A stretch of 64,000 bases of DNA from Sophora flavescens (GCA_030762895.1 CM061062.1:237868019-237932018), one strand, 5' to 3'; positions 1 through 10,151 are shown, numbered from the stretch's first letter. Numbers and translations: made by a program. Notes: generated by a model from the sequence alone, not told the origin.

Positions 1-1
1 C

Positions 2-1720
2 TACTCTTCGAAGGTGTCACTTGATTCTGCAGCTGGTGGAGCATTTATGAATAGGCCTCTGACTGAGGCATTCAACATCATTGAAAATGTCGCCACCAAC
101 TACCACCAATGGGGTTCAGAAAGAGGTAATAACCCGAACAAGATTTCGGGGGGTAAGTTTAAAGTAAATAGCACTGATCTTATAATGTCAAAAATAGACT
201 CACTTAATAAACGTTTTGATCGGCTTGAAAGGGCTAATGTGAGTGCAATAGGTGCTACTAACATTGTTTGTGAGATTTGTGGAATGCAGGGACACGACAT
301 CATGGAGTGCCCGCGAGGTATTGCTCATGGATCCGGCGCTTCGGGTGAGCAAGTGAATTCTTGTCACAACTTCTACGATACAAACCCGAAGTTTCCCAAT
401 TATGCTCCCCCAAATCCCTACAACCAAAGGAAGAACAACCCTTACCTCTCCTACGGCAACTACAGCAACACTCTGAACCATGAGTTCCAAGAAGGCCAAG
501 GTAATAAGAGAGCCGCACCGGGGTATCCTCAGGTGCAGATATCTAAACTCGAGACTTTATTTGAAAGTTTTGTTGAAACTCAGACAAAACAAAATGAGGA
601 GTTTAGACAACAAGGCAGGGCAGTGAACGAGGCAATAAAAGAGCTAGCATCTAAGGTAGACAACTTAGCAATTCATAACAAGATGCTAGAAACACAAATT
701 GCCCAACAAGCCAGCACATACACTAGACCTAAGGGTATGTTCCCGGGTCAACCCGAAGCTAATCACATTGAGCATTGTAATGCCATACACTTGAGGGATG
801 ATAAGCTTGGGGTGGGGGTAATTGAAATGGACGTGGAACCAGAGGAGGACAAGAGCGAAAAGGAAGAGCCAGAACCGAAGTATGTCCCTCCACCACCGTA
901 CCAACCCCCAATACCTTTCCCACAAAGGTTGGTCAAGAGAAAGCAAGTGGAAGTAGAAACTAAGAGCTTAACTGAGGAGCCAATTGTCATGAGAATATCT
1001 AATATTCCTCCTAAACTAAAAGACCCAGGTAGCTTCTCTATCGCTTGCTCAATTAAACAAGTGTAAATCGACCAAGCCTTATGTGACTTAGGGGCTAGTG
1101 CAAGCTTGTTGTCGCTCACTATCTTGGAAAGGTTGGGAACGAAAGAGTTGAGACCATTCAAATTCTCCTTACAATTTGCGGATGGCTCAACTAGGACTCC
1201 TCTAGGCATACTAGAGAATGTTCCTGTGAAGGTAGGGAAATTCTTCATCCCTACCGATTTCCTGGTATTGGACATGAAAGGGAATTCTGAATTCCCCATC
1301 ATTTTAGGAAGGCCATTCTTGGCCACCGCTGGAGCAGTAATAGATGTAAGGAATGGTAAACTCTCTCTAAATGTAGAGGAAGGTAGGGTCAATTTTGAAT
1401 TTACTAACTCATATAACAACCCTCCTTTTGAGAGTCATGTGTGCAGGATTGATATCACGTCTCCAGTGGTAAAGGAAGAGCTCAACATGGAAGCAACTTC
1501 GAAGATATGCATGGCTGATGATGCACCAAATGGTGATGGAGTTGGAGTTGCTGTCCATGCGGAAACAAAACTTTCGTCGGGAGGAAGGAAGGCCAGGAAG
1601 CTCCGAGAGAAAAGAGCAAAGCGGAAGTGAAATTGGCCGTACGAGCATAAACGGCTTTCTGAAGGAGTTCCATGGAAGAGAAGTGTTCCGGCACATCTAC
1701 GCCCAGCCGACCCCGGTTGA
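2..1720 (+). pseudogene. gag-pr: gag-aspartic protease of G1 copy A (partial, two premature stops)
   Basis: This is the C-terminal two thirds of the G1 gag-protease. Position 1 corresponds to 5773 in copy B, a constant offset of 5772. Visible parts are a CCHC zinc knuckle (CEICGMQGHDIMEC), a long charged and proline-rich linker, and a retropepsin-like domain with the ILGRPFLATAG segment. The frame is open except for TAA at 1064-1066, where copy B has CAA, and TGA at 1628-1630, where copy B has CGA. The TAA falls just before the protease active-site region, so copy A could make only the gag part. The normal stop would be at 1718-1720. Gag proteins of this kind build the cytoplasmic particle and the protease matures it. 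The 5' end lies outside the window. Confidence 0.9.
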
Positions 1721-3379
1721 TTGAAGGAAGTTTGGTCAAGCTTAGGACCGTAAATAAGCGCTTCTTGGGAGGCAACCCATGTTTTCTTTCCCTTTTCCTT
1801 TTGTTTTTGAATTAAGATCTTGAATAATTTGAGAAGATCAAGAGGCAAAAATCATAAATTAATAGATTTGTCTAGTGTTTTCAGGTTGAGAAGGTAGGAA
1901 GAGCAAGAAGAGCAGAAAAAAAATAAAGTCAGAAAGGATCACGGCCTGCCCGTGATGAGCCTCACGGCCGTGATGTTATTTCTACCCAAGTTTTGACTGG
2001 AATGTGAGCCAATACCCGCTACCACCTCGGTAAGTTGTTCCATTTTTCTCCTCTCTCTGACTTGATTATTTACATTGGAGACAATGTAAGTTTTAAGCTT
2101 GGGGTAGGGGTATTTTTGCATTTGCATTGTTGCATTCATATTGCATTCTCATAGGCATAGTTTGGTATGATCACATTCTCTAGATTGCCCCTCACTTAGA
2201 ATATGCATCCAATTGTGAGAACTTGGTGCCAAATGAATTGAGATAGTGAATTTTTGAACCCAATTTTTTATTTATTCTTGTGACATGGCTAAAAATAAAA
2301 ATTCTTGAGATAATCTTTTGATAGTTGATAGTTAGCATGTGGTTCCTTAAATTTGTGTTTCTCACTGATTTTTGAACTACTAAATGTGAGATTTTGAGCC
2401 AAAAAGGGGTACTCACTAAATCTACCCCATTCCTTGTGATAGAGTGATTTAATTCCTCTTGGACTATATTTTCTAGAAGTTGACTTGAAACCATTTTGAA
2501 ACTTGAAATTTTTTGAAAACATTTTTTGAAAATGATTGAGGCACTAGGTATTTTTCCGGCCTTCTGAGCTTTGATTGATTAAATGCTGCCCCTTAGTTGC
2601 CCAATTTTGAGCCTAAAAGAATAAAATACTTTTCTTGGTACCTTGAAATACTTTGATGAATAATGCTTGGTATGACACCTTTTAAAGTATTGCAAAAGGG
2701 TAAAATGGTAGTTTGAAAAAGTTTGGGATGAAAAAGCTAGAAAATAATTTCTCTTGAGCTATAAATCTCCCCTTCTCCAAATAAATAAAAATGAAATAAA
2801 CAAAAAAAAATTGGATAAGGGGATGACAAAACAAAGTGAGAAATAAAAAAGAAAGAAAGAAAAAAAGAAAGGAAAAAAAAGGGGTGGAAACGTGAATCAA
2901 AGCCCAAAAGGGTATTTTAGAAGGTGTCATGCCTTGCAATGTTTGATAATTTTGTCTAGCCTTCTTGAATCTCCCTTCTCTTGATTTTCCCACCTAACAA
3001 TTAATCCCATGGCCACATTACAACCAAAGTAAAAGACCTCTTGATTCTTATGTGTTTTCATTAATAAAGTGGAGATTTGGTTAATAGTCAAGCCTATGGT
3101 AGAGTACTTTCCTTGAGGAAATTGAGCGAATTGTCATATATACCCTTCAACACTTGAGTGAGGTGAGTTGAGTGCCTGAATCAGTGAGAATATGAATTTG
3201 AAGGAACCTAAGCTTCTAATTGGACTTGAAATTGATTATCTCTTGAAAATTTATTCGAATAAGTTTGTCACTTGGATTAGTTGCTAGGGTTCTGGGTTCA
3301 CTATCCATGCTTTGATTGATATATCTTATGGCCTTAGTAATTGTTTGAGGACAAGCAAAATCTTAAGCTTGGGGTGATT
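1721..3379 (+). other. G1 post-gag non-coding region with internal PPT-like motif and PPT
   Basis: No ORF resembling pol is present in this 1.65 kb. It holds one paired palindrome unit at 1937-1975 (TCACGGCCTGCCCGTGA, a short spacer, then TCACGGCCGTGA). It also has an internal copy of the PPT core, AAGCTTGGGGTAGGGG, at about 2095-2110. Purine-rich stretches at 2790-2885 precede the true PPT at 3365-3379, which directly abuts the LTR. The same layout occurs reversed at 37455-39200 in the minus-strand copy. Confidence 0.8.
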
Positions 3380-3605
3380 TGATGAGTGTGATTTCACATC
3401 ATCTTTGTCTATCATTTTGCATGCATTTTCATGTAGTTTAGGCACATTTTAGTTTGATTTTTGGTTAATTTTCCTTTGGAACGGGTAAGGCGGTTTGTGT
3501 GGTGTTGTTTTGCAGAAATCAAGGGTAAAATGCTCAAGATCAACCATGATGGAGTTTGGATGAAGATGGAGCTTGAAAACTGAAGAAAATGAGCCAAACA
3601 GAGTC

Positions 3606-3863
3606 CATCACGGCCTAGCCGTGATGCCCATCACGGTCATGATCGAGCAAAACTAAAAAAGAAGAAAGGCTGAAGTCAGAGTCTGTCACGGCCTGGCCGT
3701 GATAGCCATCACGGTCGTGACCTAAAACCCCCACAAGTCAGAGCACATCACGGCCATAGCCGTAATATTCGTCATGGCCATGTCGTGAAGGTTCTGAATC
3801 CATAGGAGTGCCAGAAACAGAAGCCGTCACGGCCTGGCCGTGATGGCCATCACGGCCGTGACG
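3606..3863 (+). promoter_or_regulatory. Array of four paired CpG palindromes in G1 LTR U3
   Basis: Four units lie at about 3606-3645, 3685-3721, 3746-3790 and 3823-3863. The clearest reads TCACGGCCTGGCCGTGA, then spacer TGGCCA, then TCACGGCCGTGA. Others are mutated versions. The array ends about 70 bp before the TATA box. Function is not known; promoter binding sites and RNA hairpins in the 3' U3 are both possible. Confidence 0.75.
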
Positions 3864-3936
3864 CGCATTACTTGGACCTGAAGAAACCGATTTGGATCAG
3901 AATTTGAGTTAGATTGGGACTCTAACTTCCCAATTC

Positions 3937-3944
3937 TATAAATA
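3937..3944 (+). promoter_or_regulatory. TATA box of G1 LTR
   Basis: TATAAATA sits downstream of the palindrome array and upstream of the transcribed repeats, where an LTR promoter belongs. The same octamer occurs at the equivalent place in both minus-strand LTRs (36855-36862 and 42760-42767, complement). Confidence 0.7.
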
Positions 3945-4270
3945 AGGACCAGGCAGATGCAGAATGATCATCGATAACAACACATAGACTCTTGGCTACT
4001 ACTTAGGCTACATTTTAGGATCTATCTTCTTCTTCCTCCTCTCTATTCTGATTTGTAATTTGCATGATGTTGTCAACCAAGCTTGTCATCTCCATGGCAA
4101 GGCTTGAGTAGTAGTTTATTTTCTAGGGATTGGGGCTATGCCCGAGATTCGTTTATGATGTTGAATTTGATGTAATATCTTTGTTATTTCGATTTTGCTT
4201 TAGATCTGATTTCTAGTGTTTTATTCACTTGTAAATTCGGTGACCACTCATTTGCGAGACGTAGATAGTC

Positions 4271-4439
4271 TAAGGAGGAACCTAGCGGTGAACTTAGGAT
4301 TTCTAGTGTTTTTCACTCGTAAAATTCGGCGGCTTCTTATTTGCGAGAAGTGGATGATCTAAGGAGGAACCTAGCGGTGAACTTAGGTTTATTTGCATGA
4401 CTTAGACATTCTAAGGAGGAACCTAGCGGTGAACTTAGG
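4271..4439 (+). repeat. Three copies of a 28-bp repeat in the G1 LTR
   Basis: The unit contains AAGGAGGAACCTAGCGGTGA followed by ACTTAGG and occurs at about 4271-4298, 4360-4387 and 4412-4439. Spacing is uneven, so this is a dispersed triplet and not a simple tandem array. The minus-strand LTRs keep the same three copies (for example 36369-36545). Confidence 0.85.
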
Positions 4440-4971
4440 TGTCGGATCTATAGAGTCAGACTTGGGACTGAAATCACGAGAGTTAGAAGCCGTCCCTCGA
4501 GGATCAACGAGTTGTCAAGAAACGCAAAGGGTCCAATCTGAGATCGACTACCACGAGAGTAGGGGTTGGGTCAATTGGGCACGGTTTTTGTAACCCGAGA
4601 GGGAGCTTAAACTATTAAAGGATAAACTCGTCTTCAAGGCAATTTCGCTAATTAACAAGAGTAATCGACTTAGCAACGTAAACGATCTTGTTGGTAACCT
4701 AAAATCCCTAGGAACCCATTTAGATCTGAAAAACCAAAAAGATTTGTTTTTCAGTTTTATTCGATTCTGTTTTATCTATCTCTAAATTCAAAACCATTTC
4801 AAAATATAAAAATCCTTTTTACACAGTCCGGGTCTACTTGATTTGAAAATCAGTTGCGATTCGGGATCACAGTCTCTGTGGGATCGATATCTTTTATTAC
4901 TTGGCGACGGTCCGGTACACTTGTCGGAATCGCATGCGTCGCGTCGCTCGAGCGGTGCGCTGTCAAGATTT

Positions 4972-4990
4972 TGGCGCCGTTGCCGGGGAC
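4972..4990 (+). other. Primer binding site, tRNA-Asp type
   Basis: TGGCGCCGTTGCCGGGGAC lies six bases after the LTR end. It matches the complement of the plant tRNA-Asp 3' end as I recall it, the primer used by Athila-type and related non-autonomous elements. The minus-strand copy has the identical site at 41737-41755. Confidence 0.85.
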
Positions 4991-5122
4991 TGTGCCTTTT
5001 CGAATCTCAATTTAGTTTTTGAATTGATTTTTCTGGACCTTTTCTTTTTATTTGATTTTTATTTCTGAAAAAAAAAATCAAAATTTATTTCCTTCTAGTG
5101 TATCCATCTCTCTGTGTGTTAT

Positions 5123-7492
5123 ATGCAAAGATCCCTAAGTCTTGGGAGCCTTAGTGAGGTTGATCCAGAAATCGAGAGGACCTTTCACAGACATAGGAGA
5201 CTAGAAAGAGAGGGAGAAAGGTTGAGCCCCATTCCACTCATGGCGAATCAACGGGATACGAAACCGTTGAAGGATTACGCAGCCCCAAATGCGAGAGGCT
5301 TGCGAACTGGGATAGCCAGTCCAGAGATTGAGGCGGAGAACTACACTATACCGCCTATGCTAATCAACATGATTAGGCAGCACCAATTCGGAGGATTGCC
5401 CTCGGAGGACCCGACTGATCACGTAGAAACATTCTTGGAGTTCAACGATGCAATTAGGATTCATGGTGCCCCGGTCGATGCTATTCGCTTAAGGTTATTC
5501 CCCTCATCTCTGACTGGAAAAGCAAAGGCTTGGCTAAAGCAAATACCCGCCAACACCTTGTCTACTTGGGACCAACTGGAACAGGCGTTCTTGGAGAAAT
5601 TCTTCCCTCCATCCAAGACGGCCTATATACGAACCCAGATCACCGGCTTCTTCCGAAAAGACGGAGAATCCTTATCGGAAGCTTGGGATCGCTACAAGGG
5701 ACTGCTGGAGTCTTGCCCACACCATGGACTCGAGAGGTGGTTACTAGTGCACACCTTCTACAACGGATTGGACTACTCTTCGAAGGTGTCACTTGATTCT
5801 GCAGCTGATGGAGCATTTATGAATAGGCCTCTGACTGAGGCATTCAATATCATTGAAAATGTCGCCACCAACTACCACCAATGGGGTTCAGAAAGAGGTA
5901 ATAACCCGAACAAGATTTTGGGGGGTAAGTTTGAAGTAAATAGCACTGATCTTATAATGTCAAAAATAGACTCACTTAATAAACGTTTTGATCGGCTTGA
6001 AAGGGCTAATGTGAGTGCAATATGTGCTACTAACATTGTTTGTGAGATTTGTGGAATGCAGGGACACGACATCATGGAGTGCCCGCGAGGTATTGCTCAT
6101 GGATCCGGCGCTTCGGGTGAGCAAGTGAATTCTTGTCACAACTTCTACGATACAAACCCGAAGTTTCCCAATTATGCTCCCCCAAATCCCTACAACCAAA
6201 GGAAGAACAACCCTTACCTCTCCTACGGCAACTACAGCAACACTCTGAACCATGAGTTCCAAGAAGGCCAAGGTAATAAGAGAGCCGCACCGGGGTATCC
6301 TCAGGTGCAGATATCTAAACTCGAGACTTTATTTGAAGGTTTTGTTGAAACTCAGACAAAACAAAATGAGGAGTTTAGACAACAAGGCAGGGCAGTGAAC
6401 GAGGCAATAAAAGAGCTAGCGTCTAAGGTAGACAACTTAGCAATTCATAACAAGATGCTAGAAACACAGATTGCCCAACAAGCCAGCACATACACTAGAC
6501 CTAAGGGTACGTTCCCGGGTCAACCTGAAGCTAATCCCATTGAGCATTGTAATGCCATACACTTGAGGGATGATAAGCTTGGGGTGGGGGTAATTGAAAT
6601 GGACGTGGAACCAGAGGAGGACAAGAGCGAAAAGGAAGAGCCAGAACCGAAGTATGTCCCTCCACCACCGTACCAACCCCCAATACCTTTCCCACAAAGG
6701 TTGGTCAAGAGAAAGCAAGTGGAAGTAGAAACTAAGAGCTTAACTGAGGAGCCAAATGTCATGAGAAAATCTAATATGCCTCCTAAACTAAAAGACCCAG
6801 GTAGCTTCTCTATCGCTTTCTCAATTAAACAAGTGCAAATCGACCAAGCCTTATGTGACTTAGGGGCTAGTGCGAGCTTGTTGTCGCTCACTATCTTGGA
6901 AAGGTTGGGAACGAAAGAGTTGAGACCATTCAAATTCTCCTTACAATTTGCGGATGGCTCAACTAGGACTCCTCTAGGCATACTAGAGAATGTTCCTGTG
7001 AAGGTATGGAAATTCTTCATCCCTACCGATTTCCTGGTATTGGACATGAAAGGGAATTCTGAATTCCCCATCATTTTAGGAAGGCCATTCTTGGCCACCG
7101 CTGGAGCAGTAATAGATGTAAGGAATGATAAACTCTCTCTAAATGTAGAGGAAGGTAGGGTCAATTTTGAATTTACTAACTCATATAACAACCCTCCTTT
7201 TGAGAGCCATGTGTGCAGGATTGATATCACGTCTCCAGTGGTAAAGGAAGAGCTCAACATGGAAGCAACTCCGAAGATATGCATGGCTGATGATGCACCA
7301 AATGGTGATGGAGTTGGAGTTGCTGTCCATGCGGAAACAAAACTTCCGCCGGGAGGAAGGAAGGCCAGGAAGCTCCGAGAGAAAAGAGCAAAGCGGAAGC
7401 GAAATTGGCCGTACGAGCAGAAACGGCTTTTTGAAGGAGTTCCATGGAAGAGAAATGTTCCGGCACATCTACGCCCAGCCGACCCCGGTTGA
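5123..7492 (+). CDS. gag-pr: G1 gag-aspartic protease polyprotein (intact frame)
   Basis: This uninterrupted frame of 789 codons is the only intact large ORF in the window. I chose ATG 5123; the frame is open slightly upstream but has no earlier ATG, and the minus-strand copy keeps this ATG at 41589. Residues about 120-216 form a retrotransposon gag domain with a WxxL..F...FFPP core. Residues 307-320 are a CCHC zinc knuckle (CEICGMQGHDIMEC) for nucleic-acid binding. A coiled-coil-like stretch and an acidic, proline-rich linker follow. From about residue 577 there is a retropepsin-like domain with the active-site variant CDLGAS at 578-583 and ILGRPFLATAG near 651, then a basic C-terminus. There is no RT, RNase H or integrase. 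By family it should form cytoplasmic particles and process gag. Transcription would start in the LTR at 3937, but without a 3' LTR this copy cannot replicate as it stands. Confidence 0.92.
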   Translation: MQRSLSLGSLSEVDPEIERTFHRHRRLEREGERLSPIPLMANQRDTKPLKDYAAPNARGLRTGIASPEIEAENYTIPPMLINMIRQHQFGGLPSEDPTDHVETFLEFNDAIRIHGAPVDAIRLRLFPSSLTGKAKAWLKQIPANTLSTWDQLEQAFLEKFFPPSKTAYIRTQITGFFRKDGESLSEAWDRYKGLLESCPHHGLERWLLVHTFYNGLDYSSKVSLDSAADGAFMNRPLTEAFNIIENVATNYHQWGSERGNNPNKILGGKFEVNSTDLIMSKIDSLNKRFDRLERANVSAICATNIVCEICGMQGHDIMECPRGIAHGSGASGEQVNSCHNFYDTNPKFPNYAPPNPYNQRKNNPYLSYGNYSNTLNHEFQEGQGNKRAAPGYPQVQISKLETLFEGFVETQTKQNEEFRQQGRAVNEAIKELASKVDNLAIHNKMLETQIAQQASTYTRPKGTFPGQPEANPIEHCNAIHLRDDKLGVGVIEMDVEPEEDKSEKEEPEPKYVPPPPYQPPIPFPQRLVKRKQVEVETKSLTEEPNVMRKSNMPPKLKDPGSFSIAFSIKQVQIDQALCDLGASASLLSLTILERLGTKELRPFKFSLQFADGSTRTPLGILENVPVKVWKFFIPTDFLVLDMKGNSEFPIILGRPFLATAGAVIDVRNDKLSLNVEEGRVNFEFTNSYNNPPFESHVCRIDITSPVVKEELNMEATPKICMADDAPNGDGVGVAVHAETKLPPGGRKARKLREKRAKRKRNWPYEQKRLFEGVPWKRNVPAHLRPADPG

Positions 7493-7574
7493 TTGAAGGA
7501 AGTTTGGTCAAGCTTAGGACCGTAAATAAGCGCTTCTTGGGAGGCAACCCATGTTTTCTTTCCCTTTTCCTTTT

Positions 7575-8709
7575 CGTCATGTCGATGGCACAGGTGACGG
7601 TTCAGGAGCCACACTGTCCAAACATGGTATCGGCTCCCCCTCCTCGGCTCTATCAGCCACTACTGTGCGGACCCCTCTCCCTACAGTATCCTCAGTACAG
7701 CAGCCTGTGGGGGGCTGGCATCGGGTTCGGGGGTGACTACACCCACGAACATGCACACATGGGTTCGTCCATATGCATAACTGGAGTGAGTTAAACATTT
7801 ATCTTTATTTGTTACTTTTTATTATTTGAATATTTATATTGTGATTAATATATACATCTTATTTGCCCACAGTTTCTGGACGGTAGATGGGGTTCACACG
7901 AGGATCACCGATCTTGTTAAGGGGAACTACGCCGGATCTTGGTCCACATGGACTAAGATCCCCATGACGGTCTGAGATCATTGGTTCAAGCACCTCTTTG
8001 GTGTAAGTATTACTTATTTAAATGGTACATTAATTACTTGGTGCTTGATTTAATTTTTATTGTTTTTACCATTACACTGTTCGCTGATGTCTTGTATGTC
8101 ATGCAATCCACTTACAGGTGGGTACCAGAGGATGAGGTTGCTATTCGGACCGTTTTTAAGCATTGAGGATCCCTGGTTGTGAAGAATTTCACGGGAAAGA
8201 TCCGCGATGGTTCATCTCCAGGGGACTTCTTGAATCCCGAGGTTCTGGACGACTTGCATCGGTATTGGGTCACCAATGAGGAGTTCCTGAGGAGGAGTGC
8301 GACCGAGAAGCAGAACCGAGTCGCAGATACTAGTGCTCCTATATACACCAGTGGGTCTGTTCCCAACACAAAGCATCATGATAAACTGGTAATTATATAA
8401 TACATTTCAATTAAGTAAACTTAATTATTAAATATCTTAACAATTATTTATGAATTAATATGCAGAAAAATGAGCTGGCGAGGGATCCCACTACATTTGA
8501 GCTGCTGAAGGTGACAAAGAAGACCAAGAAAGGGGAGTGGGTTGGGAACGCGGGTGAGATTGCTGTAAGTTAAATTCTATCATTACATTAATTTATTATA
8601 CTTAATTATATATTCCTCCGAATGCTGACTTATTTTGCCTTATAATACAGGCCGAGTTCAACCGCCACCTAGATGACTCCATTAGTCAGGGGCAGGAGCC
8701 TTCTGCTGA
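7575..8709 (+). pseudogene. Fragment of a CACTA second gene (plant transposase Ptta/En/Spm, TNPA-like)
   Basis: Five exon-like pieces are separated by AT-rich introns with GT-AG ends: about 7575-7785, 7873-8002, 8118-8388, 8466-8564 and 8651-8709. The third resembles the KNLTNKLRKGKNKGKWVDPE region of the CA1 second gene at 27682. The fourth and fifth resemble its tail, including a KKGEWV motif followed by a short helical stretch. This is the Transposase_24 type of protein, thought to bind subterminal repeats. In-frame TGA codons occur at about 7974 and 8164. The left edge is fused to G1 copy B and the right edge to a truncated C1 LTR, so no CACTA terminus survives. Its codons diverge clearly from CA1, so it comes from a different CACTA element. 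Confidence 0.7.
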
Positions 8710-10149
8710 TTAACAAAAGGATTAAATTTGCTTGACAAAGTGTTAGTTGAGATCTAACAAGTGATTTCAGTTTATGCAGGAAAATCCAAAATAATATAAG
8801 GTATACAATTCTTGGACTCTTGCAAAAAATTACCCGTCCAAAGGTTATTTAAACTGTTTATATCTTGATCGTTAAATAGATGGCTAACTAAAATTCAGTA
8901 GACGTCCATAAGTAGCCACGTCAGCAGACGAGTGCTCTCCTCGAAACTCAAGTAGACATCCATAGTGCCTAACTAAAATTCAGTAGACGTCCATAGTGCC
9001 ACGTCATTGGTTGGAGTTTCTCTAAGGACTTAGCAAGTCTAAAGACTTGTGTCGATGAGCGCTTCTACCACATCAATGGACGTGCAGAATAAAACGTTGT
9101 GTAGACGCGTTCTAAAACTAAGTGCCAGTAGACGGATCTACATCTTCTATATCTTTACTACCTTGAATATGATTTAATGCAATCTGGACCACATTGAAGT
9201 TATTTCAAATGATTGATATTTATTTCAAAGGAATATATGTTTTTTATTGTTAACACCTTATCTCTTTGTGAGAAAATTCATAGTATTATCAAGGAAATAC
9301 AAAAAGCAAATAGTACAATTGGAATTGCAAAATGATCTGTATGATGACATATTTATTGATGGACAAAAGATGGGCTATACACACAAAGGAGGAAAGAAAG
9401 TTTATAAGGTACAATTGCTCAGAACGACGAGTCTCCATTTTGTGCTTTTTTGATAACCAAGGATGCTTTTCAACTCGGCCAAAATCAAGCTATCAGTCTC
9501 AACGGATATCATGCATTTAATGATATCTCTATAATGGGCCTATTCAAATAACTGTTGAAGATTTACAAGAGAAGTTGAAGACCACTATATATAGAAGGTC
9601 TCAAGCACTGAAGAACAACTTTTGCCATTTGAAAATTTGTAAGATATTCAAAGCTCATATTCCATTTGTAAAGCAAAAGTCTGTAATTCTAAGGTTGAAT
9701 ATTTGTAAAAAATATTCAGTAGATCTTAAACCTTCATACCCTCACACATAGTGAGTTAGAAAGATCTTAGAGAAATCTCTGATAGAGTTAGAGCCTGAAG
9801 AGGCTTGGCAAGAAAGCGATACTTGTAGCCTGGAGAGGTGAAGAATACTTGTTGTAGAAACTATTTTGAAATAGTGGAGAAAATCCTTCAAGTAGAAGGG
9901 ACTGGACGTAGCTCTTGGTTGGAAGAGAGTGAACCAGGATAAAATACCTGAGTGAATTTTCTATCCCTTATCTTTTACAGTTTTATTTATTTATACTTAA
10001 TGTGGGATTTGATTTTAGTTTTGTTAATCTTTTAAAAAGGATTTCTTGTGTGCTTAATCTTTTTATCTTCTGCTTGTGAAAAGGGTTTTTGCGAAAATAA
10101 TTAACAAACACAATTCAACCCCCCTTGTGTTTGCATGTGCCAACTTCAG
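8710..10149 (+). repeat. 5' LTR of C1 (left end missing)
   Basis: Position 8710 aligns to 50325 in the 3' LTR, so 58 bp including the TG terminus are lost. The right end is at CTTCA, just before the PBS. It contains about 1.3 copies of an 84-bp unit with AGTAGACGTCCATA, whereas the 3' LTR has about 2.3 copies. Confidence 0.85.
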
Positions 10150-10151
10150 TT

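Larger units (their letters stand above)
1..4965 (+). mobile_element. G1 copy A: 3' part of a non-autonomous Ty3/gypsy-type retrotransposon
   Basis: The window opens inside a gag-protease reading frame. It continues through about 1.65 kb of non-coding DNA, a polypurine tract (AAGCTTGGGGTGATT, 3365-3379) and a full LTR (3380-4965). The order gag-PR, spacer, PPT, LTR is that of the 3' half of an element. No reverse transcriptase, RNase H or integrase lies between the protease and the PPT, so the element was non-autonomous when it moved. The LTR is shared with copy B downstream. The complete minus-strand copy at 35854-43342 shows the same organisation. Confidence 0.9.
3380..4965 (+). repeat. G1 LTR shared by copies A and B
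   Basis: The LTR runs from TGATGAGTGTG to GCGCTGTCA, 1586 bp. A PPT lies immediately upstream and a tRNA-Asp-type PBS six bases downstream, so it serves as 3' LTR of copy A and 5' LTR of copy B. It is homologous to both LTRs of the minus-strand copy (35854-37454 and 41762-43342). Inside are a palindrome array, a TATA box, three copies of a 28-bp repeat and a GC-rich variable block near the U5 end. Confidence 0.93.
3380..7574 (+). mobile_element. G1 copy B: 5' part of element (LTR, PBS, gag-PR), truncated
   Basis: Copy B starts with the shared LTR, followed by the PBS at 4972, a short leader and a full-length gag-protease frame. Homology with copy A stops at 7574, 82 bp after the gag stop codon. 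From 7575 the sequence is exon-like DNA of a CACTA second gene. Everything downstream (post-gag region, PPT, 3' LTR) is missing. Confidence 0.88.

Noticed and set aside
3606..3863. Regularly repeated palindromes as a possible CRISPR array
   Set aside because: Units are not separated by unique equal-length spacers, lie in an LTR, and the DNA is eukaryotic without cas genes.
4972..4990. tRNA genes suggested by tRNA-like words (also 10152, 16201, 29245, 63274)
   Set aside because: Only the 12-19 bases complementary to a tRNA 3' end are present, each next to an LTR; they are primer binding sites.
6520..7614. Long antisense frame of 364 codons opposite gag-PR copy B
   Set aside because: It is the mirror frame of a conserved coding region, shows no known domain, and its counterpart in copy A is broken.
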